Made by a program: the position numbers and the translations under genes
Shown here: positions 1-8,770 of the stretch, one piece after another
How positions within the stretch are numbered: the stretch's first letter is position 1
Layout of the letters: the number at the start of each line of letters is the position of its first letter
Notes under the pieces: generated by a model
The model's database searches: none
The model's input: the letters and a program-made list of their open reading frames with translations, nothing else
What the model was told of the DNA's origin: nothing
From: Nannocystis pusilla
GTDB taxonomy: Bacteria > Myxococcota_A > Polyangia > Nannocystales > Nannocystaceae
Length of the DNA: 64,000 nt
Direction: 5' to 3'
Assembly: GCF_020073745.1 (NCBI RefSeq)
Contig: NZ_JAIRAU010000056.1
Span: forward strand, 310,001-374,000

Positions 1-1107
1 GTCGCCGACCTGCGCGCGCTCGGGGTCGGCGAGGTCACGCTGATCGGCGGTGAGGCCTACCTGCGCGACGACTTCATCCTGATCGCCCGCGCGATCCGCA
101 ACGCCGGCATGGACTGCACCATGACCACCGGCGGGCTCAACCTCACCGAGGAGCGGGTCGCGGCGCTGGCAGAGGCAGGGGTCCGCAGCGTCAACCTGTC
201 GATCGACGGCACCGAGGCGGCGCACGACGCACTGCGCGGGGTGCCGGGCAGCTTCCGCCGGGCTTTCGCGGCGCTCGAGCGCCTGCGCGCGGCCGGGGTC
301 GCGCGGGCGGTCAACACGCAGATCAATCGCCTCACGCTGCCCACGCTCGAGGCGCTGCAGTCGCTGCTGCTCGCGGAGGGCATTGGCGGCTGGCAGCTGC
401 AGATCACGGCGCCGTTCGGCAACGCGGCCGACCACCCGGAGATCCTGCTGCAACCATTCATGCTGCTCGAGGTGTTCGCGGTGCTGGAGCGCCTGGTCGC
501 CCGCGGGGCGCCGCACGGGCAGCGGCTGTGGCCGGCCAACAACCTCGGCTACTTCGGTCCGCTCGAGGCCGAGCTGCGCGGGCGTCAGAAAGCCGGCGGC
601 CACTACAAGGGCTGCATCGCCGGCCGCCACGCGCTCGGGATCGAGGCCGACGGCACGATCAAGGGCTGCCCCAGCCTCGGCGGCCGGGCCAACGCGGCCG
701 GCAACGTGCGCGAGCGGCCGCTCCGGGAGATCTGGGACAGCGCGCCCGAGCTGCAGTTCACCCGCAAGCGCACCGTCGACGATCTGTGGGGCTACTGCCG
801 CGAATGTTATTACAACGACGTGTGCATGGCCGGCTGCTCGGCCACCAGCGAGCCGCTGCTCGGTCGCCCCGGCAACAATCCCTATTGTCATCACCGCGCG
901 CTCGAGCTCGACCGCGCCGGTCTGCGTGAGCGCGTCGAGCCGGTCGCTCCGGCGCCGGGGGTGCCGTTCGATCACGGGCTCTACCGCGTGGTCCGCGAGG
1001 CCAAGGACCCCGAGCTCGCGGCCCGCGGCCCGGTGGCGATCGACGAGCCGCGCGTCGGTCGCGAGCAGATGCCGTTCGGGCCCGGCGCGCCGGTGCCTCG
1101 GTCGTGA
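1..1107 (+). CDS. Radical SAM/SPASM domain protein (5' end missing)
   Basis: The frame is open from base 1, so the gene starts outside the window and the radical SAM CxxxCxxC cluster is not visible. The first residues include GGEAYLR, matching the conserved GGE motif that contacts S-adenosylmethionine. After the TIM-barrel part comes a C-terminal SPASM-like region with seven cysteines between about base 610 and 900 (GCIAG, KGCPS, CRECYYNDVC, MAGC, YCHH), expected to hold auxiliary Fe-S clusters. SPASM enzymes typically modify peptides or proteins. No precursor peptide gene is visible, since everything upstream is cut off, so the substrate is unknown. The 3' end runs into a cluster of 14-bp palindromic repeats. 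Confidence 0.85.
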   Translation, partial: VADLRALGVGEVTLIGGEAYLRDDFILIARAIRNAGMDCTMTTGGLNLTEERVAALAEAGVRSVNLSIDGTEAAHDALRGVPGSFRRAFAALERLRAAGVARAVNTQINRLTLPTLEALQSLLLAEGIGGWQLQITAPFGNAADHPEILLQPFMLLEVFAVLERLVARGAPHGQRLWPANNLGYFGPLEAELRGRQKAGGHYKGCIAGRHALGIEADGTIKGCPSLGGRANAAGNVRERPLREIWDSAPELQFTRKRTVDDLWGYCRECYYNDVCMAGCSATSEPLLGRPGNNPYCHHRALELDRAGLRERVEPVAPAPGVPFDHGLYRVVREAKDPELAARGPVAIDEPRVGREQMPFGPGAPVPRS

Positions 1108-1150
1108 CTCGGGCGGCGGCGCTACCGAGAGAGCTCGACCCGAGCTCGTG

Positions 1151-1310
1151 GCTGTCCTTCGGGACAGGTGAGCGGCGCTCGATGATGTCTCTTGGAGCAG
1201 GTCGCGCGCACGCGAGGTCGCGGCGGCTCGAGACATGTCATGCGAGACCGCCAGTGGCGGGCGTCGACGATGGGGCAGCCTCGACGAGGCTGGTCTTCAG
1301 GACATGTGAG
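1151..1310. repeat. 14-bp palindromic repeat cluster between convergent genes
   Basis: Four units of the 14-bp family lie between the two convergent stop codons. The first, at 1151-1164, runs into CAGG and forms a perfect hairpin CTGTCC-TTCG-GGACAG (1152-1167). Others are at 1184, 1234 and 1289. They are scattered rather than strictly in phase here. They may act as a bidirectional transcription end or mRNA 3' protector, although no T-tract follows. Confidence 0.75.
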
Positions 1311-1319
1311 CCGGCCGCG

Positions 1320-2369
1320 TCACGGCGGGAGGGCGCAGACGCCGACGTGCTCGAGCCCGGCGGGGGCCTGGCCGCGCTCCCAGACCGAGATGCACTCGGC
1401 GCCCTCGCCGTTGCAGGCGGGCGCCTCGACGTCGCAGAAGGCGAGGCAGCAGCCGACTTGCTGTGCGTCGCATTCGCTGGCCATCTCGGAGCCCGTGCAG
1501 AACAGGCCGGGGTTGCAGCTGTTGAGGAATTCACACGGCTCGAACTCGGCGGCGCCAGGGCCGACGATGCCGACGCACGCGAAGTCGTTGCCGTTGAAGG
1601 TGCAGACCTCGCCGGGCTCGCAGGCCGCGGCCACCGGATCGCAGGTGGGCAGGCAGACCCGCGAGACGTCATTGAAGAACACGCAGGTGTGATCGGCAGG
1701 GCACTCGGGGAAGTCGGGGGTGCCGCCGCACTGGGCGACGCACTCGCCCGTGAGCGTCCCGCCGTCGACGTTCCAGCAGATCGCGCCGCCGTCGCAGGAG
1801 TCGAGGCCGCTGCCCACGTTGCCCTCGACGGTGCACGGCTGGCCGATTTGGTCGGGGTCGCGCGGGATCGGCACGCAGCGGGTCGAGTCGAGCTCACCGT
1901 CGCCTTCGCTCGCGAAGGGCGTGCACTTCTCGCCGTCCGGACAGTCCTGGGCGAAGGTGCTGCACTCGAGGGTGCCGCCGCCGAAGTCGGCCGGACAGCC
2001 GCCGTAGAAGCTGCAGCCCTGATCGGTGGTGTCGATGTCGCCGGTGCTCGTCAGCTCGCCCGTGACGGTCAGCGTGGTCGAGGTGGTCGAGGTGGTCGCG
2101 GTGGTCGCGGGGATGGTGGTCGCCTCGCCGGTCGTCGGCCCGGTGGTGCCGACGCTCGAGCTGCCGCCGCCGCTCGTGGTGGTGCCCAGGGTCGCGCTCT
2201 CGCCCCCGCTCTCCTCGACCGGACGACCGGCGCAGCCGGCCTCGAGCGCTCCGAGCAGGACGACCGCCCCGAGCCGCGCAGCGCCGGTGGTCCGCATCGA
2301 ACGGCCGCAAAACGGACAGGCCCCCTCGCTCGGGCGCACGTGGCGATGACAGGCGTCGCAGAGCTTCAT
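1320..2369 (-). CDS. Cys-rich protein with N-terminal zinc ribbon, membrane anchor and Thr/Ser linker
   Basis: 349 residues. It begins with a zinc-ribbon-like motif (CDACH near residue 4, CPFCG near 18), then a hydrophobic stretch ending in LLGALEAGC. That could be a transmembrane helix or a poor lipobox, because the -3 position is Glu. A long Thr/Ser/Gly linker (about residues 55-110) follows, then a domain with many cysteines and EGF/TIL-like spacing. A cytosolic zinc ribbon in front of an exported Cys-rich domain is unusual. The ATG lies 181 bp from the divergently oriented next gene. Function unknown; probably a cell-surface protein. Confidence 0.8.
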   Translation of the reverse strand: MKLCDACHRHVRPSEGACPFCGRSMRTTGAARLGAVVLLGALEAGCAGRPVEESGGESATLGTTTSGGGSSSVGTTGPTTGEATTIPATTATTSTTSTTLTVTGELTSTGDIDTTDQGCSFYGGCPADFGGGTLECSTFAQDCPDGEKCTPFASEGDGELDSTRCVPIPRDPDQIGQPCTVEGNVGSGLDSCDGGAICWNVDGGTLTGECVAQCGGTPDFPECPADHTCVFFNDVSRVCLPTCDPVAAACEPGEVCTFNGNDFACVGIVGPGAAEFEPCEFLNSCNPGLFCTGSEMASECDAQQVGCCLAFCDVEAPACNGEGAECISVWERGQAPAGLEHVGVCALPP

Positions 2370-2550
2370 AAACCGACCAAATCTATTATAGCTTCAGGAC
2401 CGACGTCCAGCCCGCGAGTTGCGCAGTCTTCGTCGGCGCTCGAGCGGGCATTGGGGGCAGTCACAGACATCCGAAGGCGTGGATCGGGCGTGGGGCCGAC
2501 TCCGCGCCCATCGGGCCGGCGGACAGGGACCGAAGGTGACGTACCCTGCG

Positions 2551-3111
2551 ATGGTGACCCCCGACCGGCCCGGCCCAGGCGCAGCCCTGGTGGCGCTCGC
2601 AGAGGCCGAGCAGCTGGCACGGCAGATCCAGCGCGACCTGCGGCGGCGGGCGCTGGTCGACCAGTTGGCCGTGGGGGCCCGGCCCGAGCTCGAACACGCC
2701 CGACCGGGCAGCCTGGCGGCGTCGCTCGGCCTGCCGGCGTGGGCGTGGATGGTCTGGGCAGGCCTGGCGGCGGTGGTGTTCATGGCCCCGGCCCCGGGCT
2801 TCCTGGTGATGGCCGCGATCGCGGCGCTGGCCGCCCTGGTGATTCGGACATGGCTGACGGTACAGGCGGCGCCGCAGCTGTTCAGCCCCGACGAGGCGGC
2901 GCTGGCCCGCCTCAGGGCGGCGCTCGAGGCGGGCGCCCGCGAGATGCGGGCCCTGCCCACAGACCCCTACCGCGACCAGCCGTGCGAATGGGTCGGAGGC
3001 GATCCGACCACGGCGGAGCGCCCGTGGACCGAGCTGACGACGATCGCCCGCACGGCCGCCGCCCTGCGGCGCCGCGGGCTCCCGGCCGGCGAGCCGCCAG
3101 AGCCCCGCTGA
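2551..3111 (+). CDS. Small membrane protein of unknown function
   Basis: 186 residues from the ATG at 2551, which follows a weak AAGGTG. The frame stays open upstream to 2419, but that part is arginine-rich and unlike protein. An N-terminal amphipathic segment (about 1-50) contains an Arg-rich stretch. Two adjacent hydrophobic helices follow (about residues 65-105, around LPAWAWMVWAGLAAVVF), then a charged cytosolic tail. No domain recognised. Confidence 0.65.
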   Translation: MVTPDRPGPGAALVALAEAEQLARQIQRDLRRRALVDQLAVGARPELEHARPGSLAASLGLPAWAWMVWAGLAAVVFMAPAPGFLVMAAIAALAALVIRTWLTVQAAPQLFSPDEAALARLRAALEAGAREMRALPTDPYRDQPCEWVGGDPTTAERPWTELTTIARTAAALRRRGLPAGEPPEPR

Positions 3112-3133
3112 ACCGCGAGAACGCCGTCATCCG

Positions 3134-3151
3134 GCTGTCCCCAGAGACATG
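3134..3151. repeat. Single 14-bp repeat unit
   Basis: GCTGTCCCCAGAGA followed by CATGG, one unit of the dispersed 14-bp family, 20 bp after the membrane protein stop codon. Confidence 0.55.
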
Positions 3152-3249
3152 GCTTAAAGGCCCGAATGCGCGGGACTGCGCCGATGTGCAGCTTCGAACC
3201 TCACGCATCCGCGCAGCGCGGTTGCGCTCCACGGGGGTAAGCTGGGGAC

Positions 3250-4302
3250 GTGCGGGGAATGAGTGCAGTCCTGGCCGGGACGCTGGCGGCCTGCGAGGGC
3301 CCGGACCCGGCCGCGTCGTCGTTCGCGCTCCCGCCCACTGCGTCGTCGGCGCCGGCCCCGACGGGGGACGAGCCGGGCACCTCGACCGGGACGACAGGGA
3401 CTTCGGGACCTGTCCCGGAGGACAGCTCGACGAGCAGCACGGGCGAGCCGGGCACGACTGTGCCGCTGCAGGATCTCGGGATGCCCGACCTCGGCGATCT
3501 GCACCCGGTCGGCTGCAAGGGGAAGATCGACTTCCTGTTCGTGATCTCGCGCTTCGGCTACATGGAGACGATGCAGGAGCGCCTCATCGAGGCGTTCCCC
3601 GACTTCATCGCGACGATCCAGAGCAAGTTCGTCGACTTCGACTATCACATCATGGTCGTCGACGGCGACGCGACGTGGGGCAGCGAGGTGTGCAATGCGG
3701 ACTGCAACCCGACCGGCTGTCCGTATCCCGATTATCCGTGCGACGCGATCGAGTCGATCACGGCCTGCGATGTGACGATGGGAGCGGGCACGGTCTTCCC
3801 GGCCGGCAAGGGGGCGTCCAACGTCGACTGCGGGATCGTCGGGGGCCGGCGCTATCTGACTCGCGAGCAGCCGAACCTCTCGGAGACCTTCGCCTGTCTC
3901 GCGCAGGTCGGTCTCACCGGGGATCACCTGCTCGGCGAGGCGGTGACGGCCGCGATGCAACCGGCCATCAACGACCCTGGTGGCTGCAACGAGGGATTTT
4001 TGCGCGACGACGCGCTCCTGATGATCACGTTTATCTCCAATACCCTGGATCTATATTCGGCGGGGAAGCCGAAGTTGTGGGCCGAGGCGATCGCCAACGC
4101 GAAGCACGGCGATCCGAACTCGGTCGTGATGTTCAGCATCCACTTTCCCGAGTGCAACCCCTCGGATCGCCTCTGCGATCTGGTCAAGTACTATTTTCCG
4201 TACTGGCATATCGCCGACAATGCAGACGCGGACTATCGGCCCGCGTTCGAGGTCGCCACGGATCTGGTGGAGGAGGCATGCTCGGCATTCATTCCTCAAT
4301 GA
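3250..4302 (+). CDS. VWA-like lipoprotein, copy 1 of a tandem pair
   Basis: 350 residues. The GTG at 3250 is chosen because an in-frame TAA lies just upstream and the ATG at 3259 would leave too short a signal peptide. The lipobox TLAAC is followed by a Thr/Ser linker and a conserved extracellular domain. The domain has the fold signature of myxobacterial VWA lipoproteins (GKIDFLFVI...), but where VWA proteins carry the MIDAS motif DxSxS this one reads SRFGYM, so metal binding is probably lost. Many cysteines suggest disulfides. The next gene is a near-identical copy whose ATG overlaps this stop codon (ATGA). Surface role unknown. Confidence 0.8.
   Translation: MRGMSAVLAGTLAACEGPDPAASSFALPPTASSAPAPTGDEPGTSTGTTGTSGPVPEDSSTSSTGEPGTTVPLQDLGMPDLGDLHPVGCKGKIDFLFVISRFGYMETMQERLIEAFPDFIATIQSKFVDFDYHIMVVDGDATWGSEVCNADCNPTGCPYPDYPCDAIESITACDVTMGAGTVFPAGKGASNVDCGIVGGRRYLTREQPNLSETFACLAQVGLTGDHLLGEAVTAAMQPAINDPGGCNEGFLRDDALLMITFISNTLDLYSAGKPKLWAEAIANAKHGDPNSVVMFSIHFPECNPSDRLCDLVKYYFPYWHIADNADADYRPAFEVATDLVEEACSAFIPQ
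3409..3426. repeat. 14-bp unit inside the VWA-like lipoprotein copy 1 linker
   Basis: CCTGTCCCGGAGGA plus CAGC lies in the Thr/Ser linker coding region. The neighbouring copy carries a differently sequenced unit (4464-4477) at the corresponding place, so the unit has diverged while keeping its CTGTCC/GGAC pairing. Confidence 0.6.
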
Positions 4303-5357
4303 TGCGCCCGACGACGTGGGCGACCATGGCGCTGGCGATGCTCGTGGCGGGTTGCGTGGGGCCCGATCCCGTGGCCTCGTCGTTCGCGCTCCCGGCGACG
4401 ACGTCGGTGCCTGAACTGACCGGGAACACGTCGTCCACCTCGACGAGCACGGGGTCGACGGCACCTGTCCTCGAGGACACCTCCACGAGCAGCACGGGCG
4501 AACCGGGCACGACGGTGCCGCTGCAGGATCTCGGGATGCCCGACCTCGGCGATCTGCACCCGGTCGGCTGCAGGGGGAAGATCGACTTCCTCTTCGTGAT
4601 CTCGCGCTTCGGCTACATGGAGACGATGCAGGAGCGCCTCATCGAGGCGTTCCCCGACTTCATCGCGACGATCCAGAGCAAGTTCGTCGACTTCGACTAT
4701 CATATCATGGTCGTCGACGGCGACGAGAATTGGGGTAGCCCGGTGTGCAACGCGGATTGTACCCCGACCGGTTGTCCGTATCCCGATTATCCGTACGACG
4801 CGATCGAGTCGATCACGGCGTGCGATGTGACGATGGGGGCGGGCACGGTGTTCCCGGCCGGCAAGGGGGCGTCGAACGTCGGCTGCGGGATCGTCGGGGG
4901 CCGGCGCTACCTGACTGGCGAGCAGCCGAACCTCTCGGAGACCTTCGCCTGTCTCGCGCAGGTCGGGCTTACCGGGGACGACCGGCTCGGCGAGGCGGTC
5001 ACGGCTGCGATGCAGCCGGCCATCAACGACCCTGGTGGCTGCAACGAGGGGTTTTTGCGCGACGACGCGCTCCTGATGATCACGTTCATCTCCAACTCCC
5101 TGGATCTATTCTCGACAGGCAAGCCGAAATTGTGGGCCGAGGCGATCGCCAACGCGAAGCACGGTGATCTGAACTCGGTCGTGATGTTCAGCATCCACTT
5201 TCCCGAGTGCAACCCCTCGGATCGCCTCTGCGATCTGGTCAAGTTGTACTTCCCGTACTGGCACATCGCCGACAATGAAGACGCGGACTATCGGCCCGCG
5301 TTCGAGGTCGCTACGGATCTCATCGGCGAAGCGTGCTCGGCCTTCATCCCTCAGTGA
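4299..5357 (+). CDS. VWA-like lipoprotein, copy 2 of a tandem pair
   Basis: About 352 residues from the ATG at 4299, which overlaps the TGA of copy 1 (translational coupling). An upstream in-frame ATG at 4278 sits directly behind GGAGG and is an alternative. The signal peptide ends in the lipobox LVAGC. From the LQDLGMPDLGDLHPVGC segment to the C-terminus it is almost identical to copy 1, including the degenerate MIDAS (SRFGYM). The signal peptide and linker have diverged. This points to a recent about 1-kb tandem duplication, with the surface-exposed linker changing fastest. The stop codon is 4 bp from that of the convergent next gene. Confidence 0.8.
   Translation: MMRPTTWATMALAMLVAGCVGPDPVASSFALPATTSVPELTGNTSSTSTSTGSTAPVLEDTSTSSTGEPGTTVPLQDLGMPDLGDLHPVGCRGKIDFLFVISRFGYMETMQERLIEAFPDFIATIQSKFVDFDYHIMVVDGDENWGSPVCNADCTPTGCPYPDYPYDAIESITACDVTMGAGTVFPAGKGASNVGCGIVGGRRYLTGEQPNLSETFACLAQVGLTGDDRLGEAVTAAMQPAINDPGGCNEGFLRDDALLMITFISNSLDLFSTGKPKLWAEAIANAKHGDLNSVVMFSIHFPECNPSDRLCDLVKLYFPYWHIADNEDADYRPAFEVATDLIGEACSAFIPQ
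4464..4481. repeat. 14-bp unit inside the VWA-like lipoprotein copy 2 linker
   Basis: CCTGTCCTCGAGGA plus CACC, counterpart of the unit in copy 1. The loop bases differ while the TGTCC and GGACA arms are kept. Confidence 0.6.
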
Positions 5358-5361
5358 GCGC

Positions 5362-7005
5362 TCACGGAGCGACGACCGCGATCGCAGGATAGCCCCCGGC
5401 GGTCGTCCCTCCGGCGTAGATCTGGCCGTAGGGTCCGATCGCGATGGCTGTCGCCGTATGGATCGCGGGGCCGTCCTGGTGTTCGTACGTCCACGCGGGC
5501 GCACCCCCGAGCGGGAACCACGCCTGAATCAGGAAGACGCTGGTATTCTGGGCGTTGTTTCGGGCGCTTGCGAACACGGCATACCCCGCGGGGTGCCAGG
5601 CGATGGCGCGAGGCGGCGAAACCGATGGATCGAGCGCGCGCTGCCAGATCTGTTCGCTGGGATTGGAGAACAGTCGAAGCTCGCCTTGAGGCTCGCAAGT
5701 GTCTCCGCAACTGTGGCCGCCCGTGATGATGCGACCCTCCCCGTCGATGGATATTGTCTTGGCCTCGCTTTGGGATCCCGGACCCTTGCCGGCGACGAGC
5801 CAGGAGGGCGTCTCCGCGGCCAGGTCGATGTCCAGCACGAAATGACGCGTCTGGGCGTCATTTCCCTCGTGAAGTCCGAGCATGCCCCCGGACAGGACGA
5901 GGTGATCGCCGAGGAAGCGGCAGTCGCGGGGCGTCTCGCTGAACCGAACCGGCAAATCGATGCCGGGAAGGTAATCATAGGAGAGGCTCTTGCCCGTGGC
6001 GTTGGGCACGAAGATCCACACCGCTGCGTCGAGGTGCATCGTTTTCGGCTTGGTGCCGCAGACGGCGACGTGGGTGTTGTCGGTGGCGAGGGCGCGGGCG
6101 ACGTCGCCGACGGCGCCGGTGCCGACGTTGGCGGGTTCGGCGGCCCAGGCGTCGATCTTGCCGAGCCACCAGCGGAGCTCGCCGTTCTCGATCTTGTCGG
6201 CGAGGACGTGGAGGGCGCCGTCCTCGTCGACGGTGAGGTCGATGGCGCTGCAGGGGAGGCCGGGCTTGAGCTCGACGAGGTCGCCGGGGCCCCACGCGCC
6301 GCCGAGGTCGCGCCGGCGCAGGTAGCAGCGCGCCTGTCCCTGGGGATAGTAGGTGCCGAGCTCGATGAGGTCGTGCGTCGGGGTGACGGCGAGGGCGACC
6401 ACGGTGCCCTTGCCGATCGCGCTGTCGCCCTCCCAGAACAGCTCGCTGCCGGGCGGCGGGAGGGCGACGGTGAAGGGCACGGCGAGCGGCTCGCTCTCGA
6501 GGTCGTCGCGCCAGGCGACGAAGGTGGCCGTGTGGTCGCCGTTGTCGAGCGCGGTGTAGACGACGATCTCGCCGGCGAAATCGTCGACGCCGACGAGGGG
6601 GAGCTCGACCGGCGGGCCGCCGTCGATCTGCATGCGCACGCCGTCGGCGTGGACGGTGCCGATGGCGACGTCGATCGGGCCGGCCTGCTGCAGCGGGCTC
6701 GGCCCGAGCTCGTGCTCGACGATCGCCGGCGGCGCGAGCGGGTCGTCGGTGGTGGTGCTGCTCGCGGGCTCGCTCGTCGCGCCGCTGCCGATCGTGGTGA
6801 CGCCGGGATCGTCTTCGGTGGTGGTCGACGTGCCGGGCTCGCCGGTGGTCGGCGGGGCCGCCTCGCTGGCGACGCCGGTGGCCGAGGTCGTCGAGGTGTC
6901 CGGCGGATCGCCGTGCGTGCCGATGTGGTCGAGACCCGGGGCCGTGCAGGCCGCGACCCCGAACACGGTGATGCCCAGGAGGCTGGGGGAGGCTCGCCGC
7001 TTCAT
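5362..7005 (-). CDS. Beta-propeller-like lipoprotein with Thr/Ser linker
   Basis: 547 residues from the ATG at 7005 (MKRRASPSLLG...). The signal peptide ends in VAAC. A Thr/Ser/Pro linker runs to about residue 75, and the rest reads as repeated beta-sheet blades (ELGTYYPQGQARCY, IDLTVDEDGALHVLADK, TISIDGEGRIITGG, AIAIGPYGQIYAGG) typical of SBBP/NHL-type propellers in myxobacterial outer-surface proteins. The frame continues upstream to 7365, but that extension is Arg-rich non-protein sequence. The C-terminal third is less GC-extreme than its neighbours. Binding partner unknown. Confidence 0.75.
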   Translation of the reverse strand: MKRRASPSLLGITVFGVAACTAPGLDHIGTHGDPPDTSTTSATGVASEAAPPTTGEPGTSTTTEDDPGVTTIGSGATSEPASSTTTDDPLAPPAIVEHELGPSPLQQAGPIDVAIGTVHADGVRMQIDGGPPVELPLVGVDDFAGEIVVYTALDNGDHTATFVAWRDDLESEPLAVPFTVALPPPGSELFWEGDSAIGKGTVVALAVTPTHDLIELGTYYPQGQARCYLRRRDLGGAWGPGDLVELKPGLPCSAIDLTVDEDGALHVLADKIENGELRWWLGKIDAWAAEPANVGTGAVGDVARALATDNTHVAVCGTKPKTMHLDAAVWIFVPNATGKSLSYDYLPGIDLPVRFSETPRDCRFLGDHLVLSGGMLGLHEGNDAQTRHFVLDIDLAAETPSWLVAGKGPGSQSEAKTISIDGEGRIITGGHSCGDTCEPQGELRLFSNPSEQIWQRALDPSVSPPRAIAWHPAGYAVFASARNNAQNTSVFLIQAWFPLGGAPAWTYEHQDGPAIHTATAIAIGPYGQIYAGGTTAGGYPAIAVVAP

Positions 7006-7687
7006 CTCCGGGTCCGCGCTCAAGAGGGTAGCCGAGCACGGCGAGTTCGCGGGGCGACAGGCGCGTGACTTCGAGGGCGCTCGCTGCTTCGCAATTCGCA
7101 GGGCGCGGCGCAGACCTGCGTTCACGACCATTCTGCGGGCTCTGACGATTCGCCGCGGTCCGTCAATGTCGGGCCTGTCCGGGCCGCGACGGCGGTAAAT
7201 TCGTGGCACGCGTCGATCTCGAGATCGCGTGATCGCGCGCGCCCGCGCGCGTGTCATGATTCCGCGCGGCGCGAAACTGCGCCGACGGGGGATCCTGGGG
7301 ACACGCGGGGGCCGACGACGCGCGCGCCCGAGCGCTCGTGGCGGCGGTTTGCGCGAGCGGCGCACTGGATGTCTGATGGGACATGTTCATCGAGACAGTT
7401 GCAATCGCGCCGCGAATGTCACGAGGGCATCGGCTCGCGGGACGACTCATGCCATTCGCCGAGGCTCCACGATCGGGGATGGCCGCCGCACGCGGCGTGA
7501 CGCGAGCGCGTGGAGCAAGGGCTGCCGTCGTGACGAGGCCGGCAGGCGCGTGTGGGGCGTGCTGCGCGGCCGGAGGACGTCCCGGGCTTGCAGGTCCTCG
7601 ATGCGCGGCCGAAGCGGTGCAGGCGCGGGTGGTGCGTGCAGGGGCTCGTGGCGACGACGCGCCGGCGTGAGAGGGATGTTCGCGGGC
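7006..7687. other. 682-bp intergenic region without a convincing gene
   Basis: It lies between the start of the beta-propeller lipoprotein and the stop of the next minus-strand gene. Open frames here are short and Arg/Ala/Pro-rich and look like high-GC noise. The only structure I can support is the 14-bp repeat cluster at 7368-7441. Confidence 0.6.
7368..7441. repeat. 14-bp repeat array, 5 units
   Basis: Three units run in strict 14-bp phase from 7368 (GATGTCTGATGGGA, CATGTTCATCGAGA, CAGTTGCAATCGCG). After a 4-bp slip, two more follow at 7414 and 7428. The array lies downstream of the minus-strand gene ending at 7688. Confidence 0.75.
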
Positions 7688-8668
7688 TCAGAAGCGGCCC
7701 GTGAGGGTCAAGCTGGCCGACCACGGGGTCGCGGCCACGCGGGCGACGGTGCGAGTGCGCTGCGGGAGGGCCAGCAGGACCACGCCGGTGATGGTGGTGA
7801 CGGCGGCGAGGGCTCCGGTGACGCCGGCCACGGGGGTCAGTTGGCGGTAGGTGTCGGCGAGGCGGGCGACCCTGTCGAACTGCTCCGGGGTGAGCGGCCG
7901 ATCTTCGACGTCGCTGCGCTCGCCGATCTCGACGATCTCGCCGTTGACGTCGCTGCGGCGCACCAACGCGGCGGTCATGCCGGCGCCCAGGCCGGCGCCG
8001 ACCACGAGCAGCAAGCTGCCGGCGAGCACCCGATCGCGCGGGCGGGCCTGCGGCTCGGGGTCGACCGCGGTCGGGGCGACGGACGGCGGCTCGCTCGCGG
8101 AGATGGCAGCAGGTCGCGGCGGCGGCGGCGGTCGTGGTGTCTGCCGGCGCGAGATGTCGATCAGGACAGGTTGCGAATCGGCGGCGGGCGGCGGGGCGAC
8201 GGGTCGCTGCAGCACCGGCAAGAGCTTGGCGGGGGTCGATGTAGGTACACCGGCGGATGCCCGCGCCTTGACGGTGACGCAGGGGTCCTTCGGCCCCTGC
8301 TGCGCCAGGCCGGACTCGGTGACGTCGCGCAAGCGGGCCGCGGTCGCGGCTTCGTCGCCGAGGCCGACCTCTCGCTCGACGCGGCGGAGCAGGTTGCGCG
8401 CCCGACACAACCCTGCGACCTGCCCCGTGGCGGCGAACATGCGGTGGTAGCCGCGGAGGGCGTAGAAGGCGAGCTCGCGGCGCTGCCACGGCTCCAGGTC
8501 GGCCCGGCCGAACGCCGTCTCGCCGTCGCGTGCCAGCGCCTCGAAGCGCTCCTGTTCCACGAGCTCCTGCATGCGTCGCTCGAGCCGCTCGAACTCCGGT
8601 GCAGGCGCCGCTGGGACCGGCGCCGCCGCGACGCTGGCGGCGAGGACGATGCACAGGCAAGGATTCAT
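7688..8668 (-). CDS. Secreted/membrane protein with two C-terminal helices, ending LTLTGRF
   Basis: 326 residues. A signal peptide (MNPCLCIVLAASVAAA) precedes a helical, TPR-like charged domain (about 25-110), a Pro-rich low-complexity spacer, and two transmembrane helices (about 215-235 and 275-300). The protein ends SLTLTGRF. The protein at 36669-37694 has the same overall plan and ends QLTLTARF, so the two probably belong to one myxobacterial family. The terminal Phe resembles an outer-membrane targeting end, but a beta barrel is not evident. Function unknown. The plus-strand kinase gene diverges from it with a gap of about 100 bp. Confidence 0.75.
   Translation of the reverse strand: MNPCLCIVLAASVAAAPVPAAPAPEFERLERRMQELVEQERFEALARDGETAFGRADLEPWQRRELAFYALRGYHRMFAATGQVAGLCRARNLLRRVEREVGLGDEAATAARLRDVTESGLAQQGPKDPCVTVKARASAGVPTSTPAKLLPVLQRPVAPPPAADSQPVLIDISRRQTPRPPPPPRPAAISASEPPSVAPTAVDPEPQARPRDRVLAGSLLLVVGAGLGAGMTAALVRRSDVNGEIVEIGERSDVEDRPLTPEQFDRVARLADTYRQLTPVAGVTGALAAVTTITGVVLLALPQRTRTVARVAATPWSASLTLTGRF
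8153..8170. repeat. Intragenic 14-bp unit
   Basis: GATGTCGATCAGGA plus CAGG lies within the Pro-rich spacer coding region of the minus-strand gene, a position that tolerates insertions. Confidence 0.45.
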
Positions 8669-8770
8669 CGCCCCGTAGACATACCACGATCCGGGCGGCC
8701 CAGGCCGTGCGCAGCGTGTGACGCGCGTCGGCGATTGCGTTCGCCGTTCCGACGAGGCACCCTCCCGGTG

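Noticed and set aside
1104..5357. A 1417-codon plus-strand open frame covering several genes
   Set aside because: Only its last about 352 codons are real (VWA-like lipoprotein copy 2). The rest is antisense or off-frame to well-supported genes and is a result of few stops in high-GC DNA.
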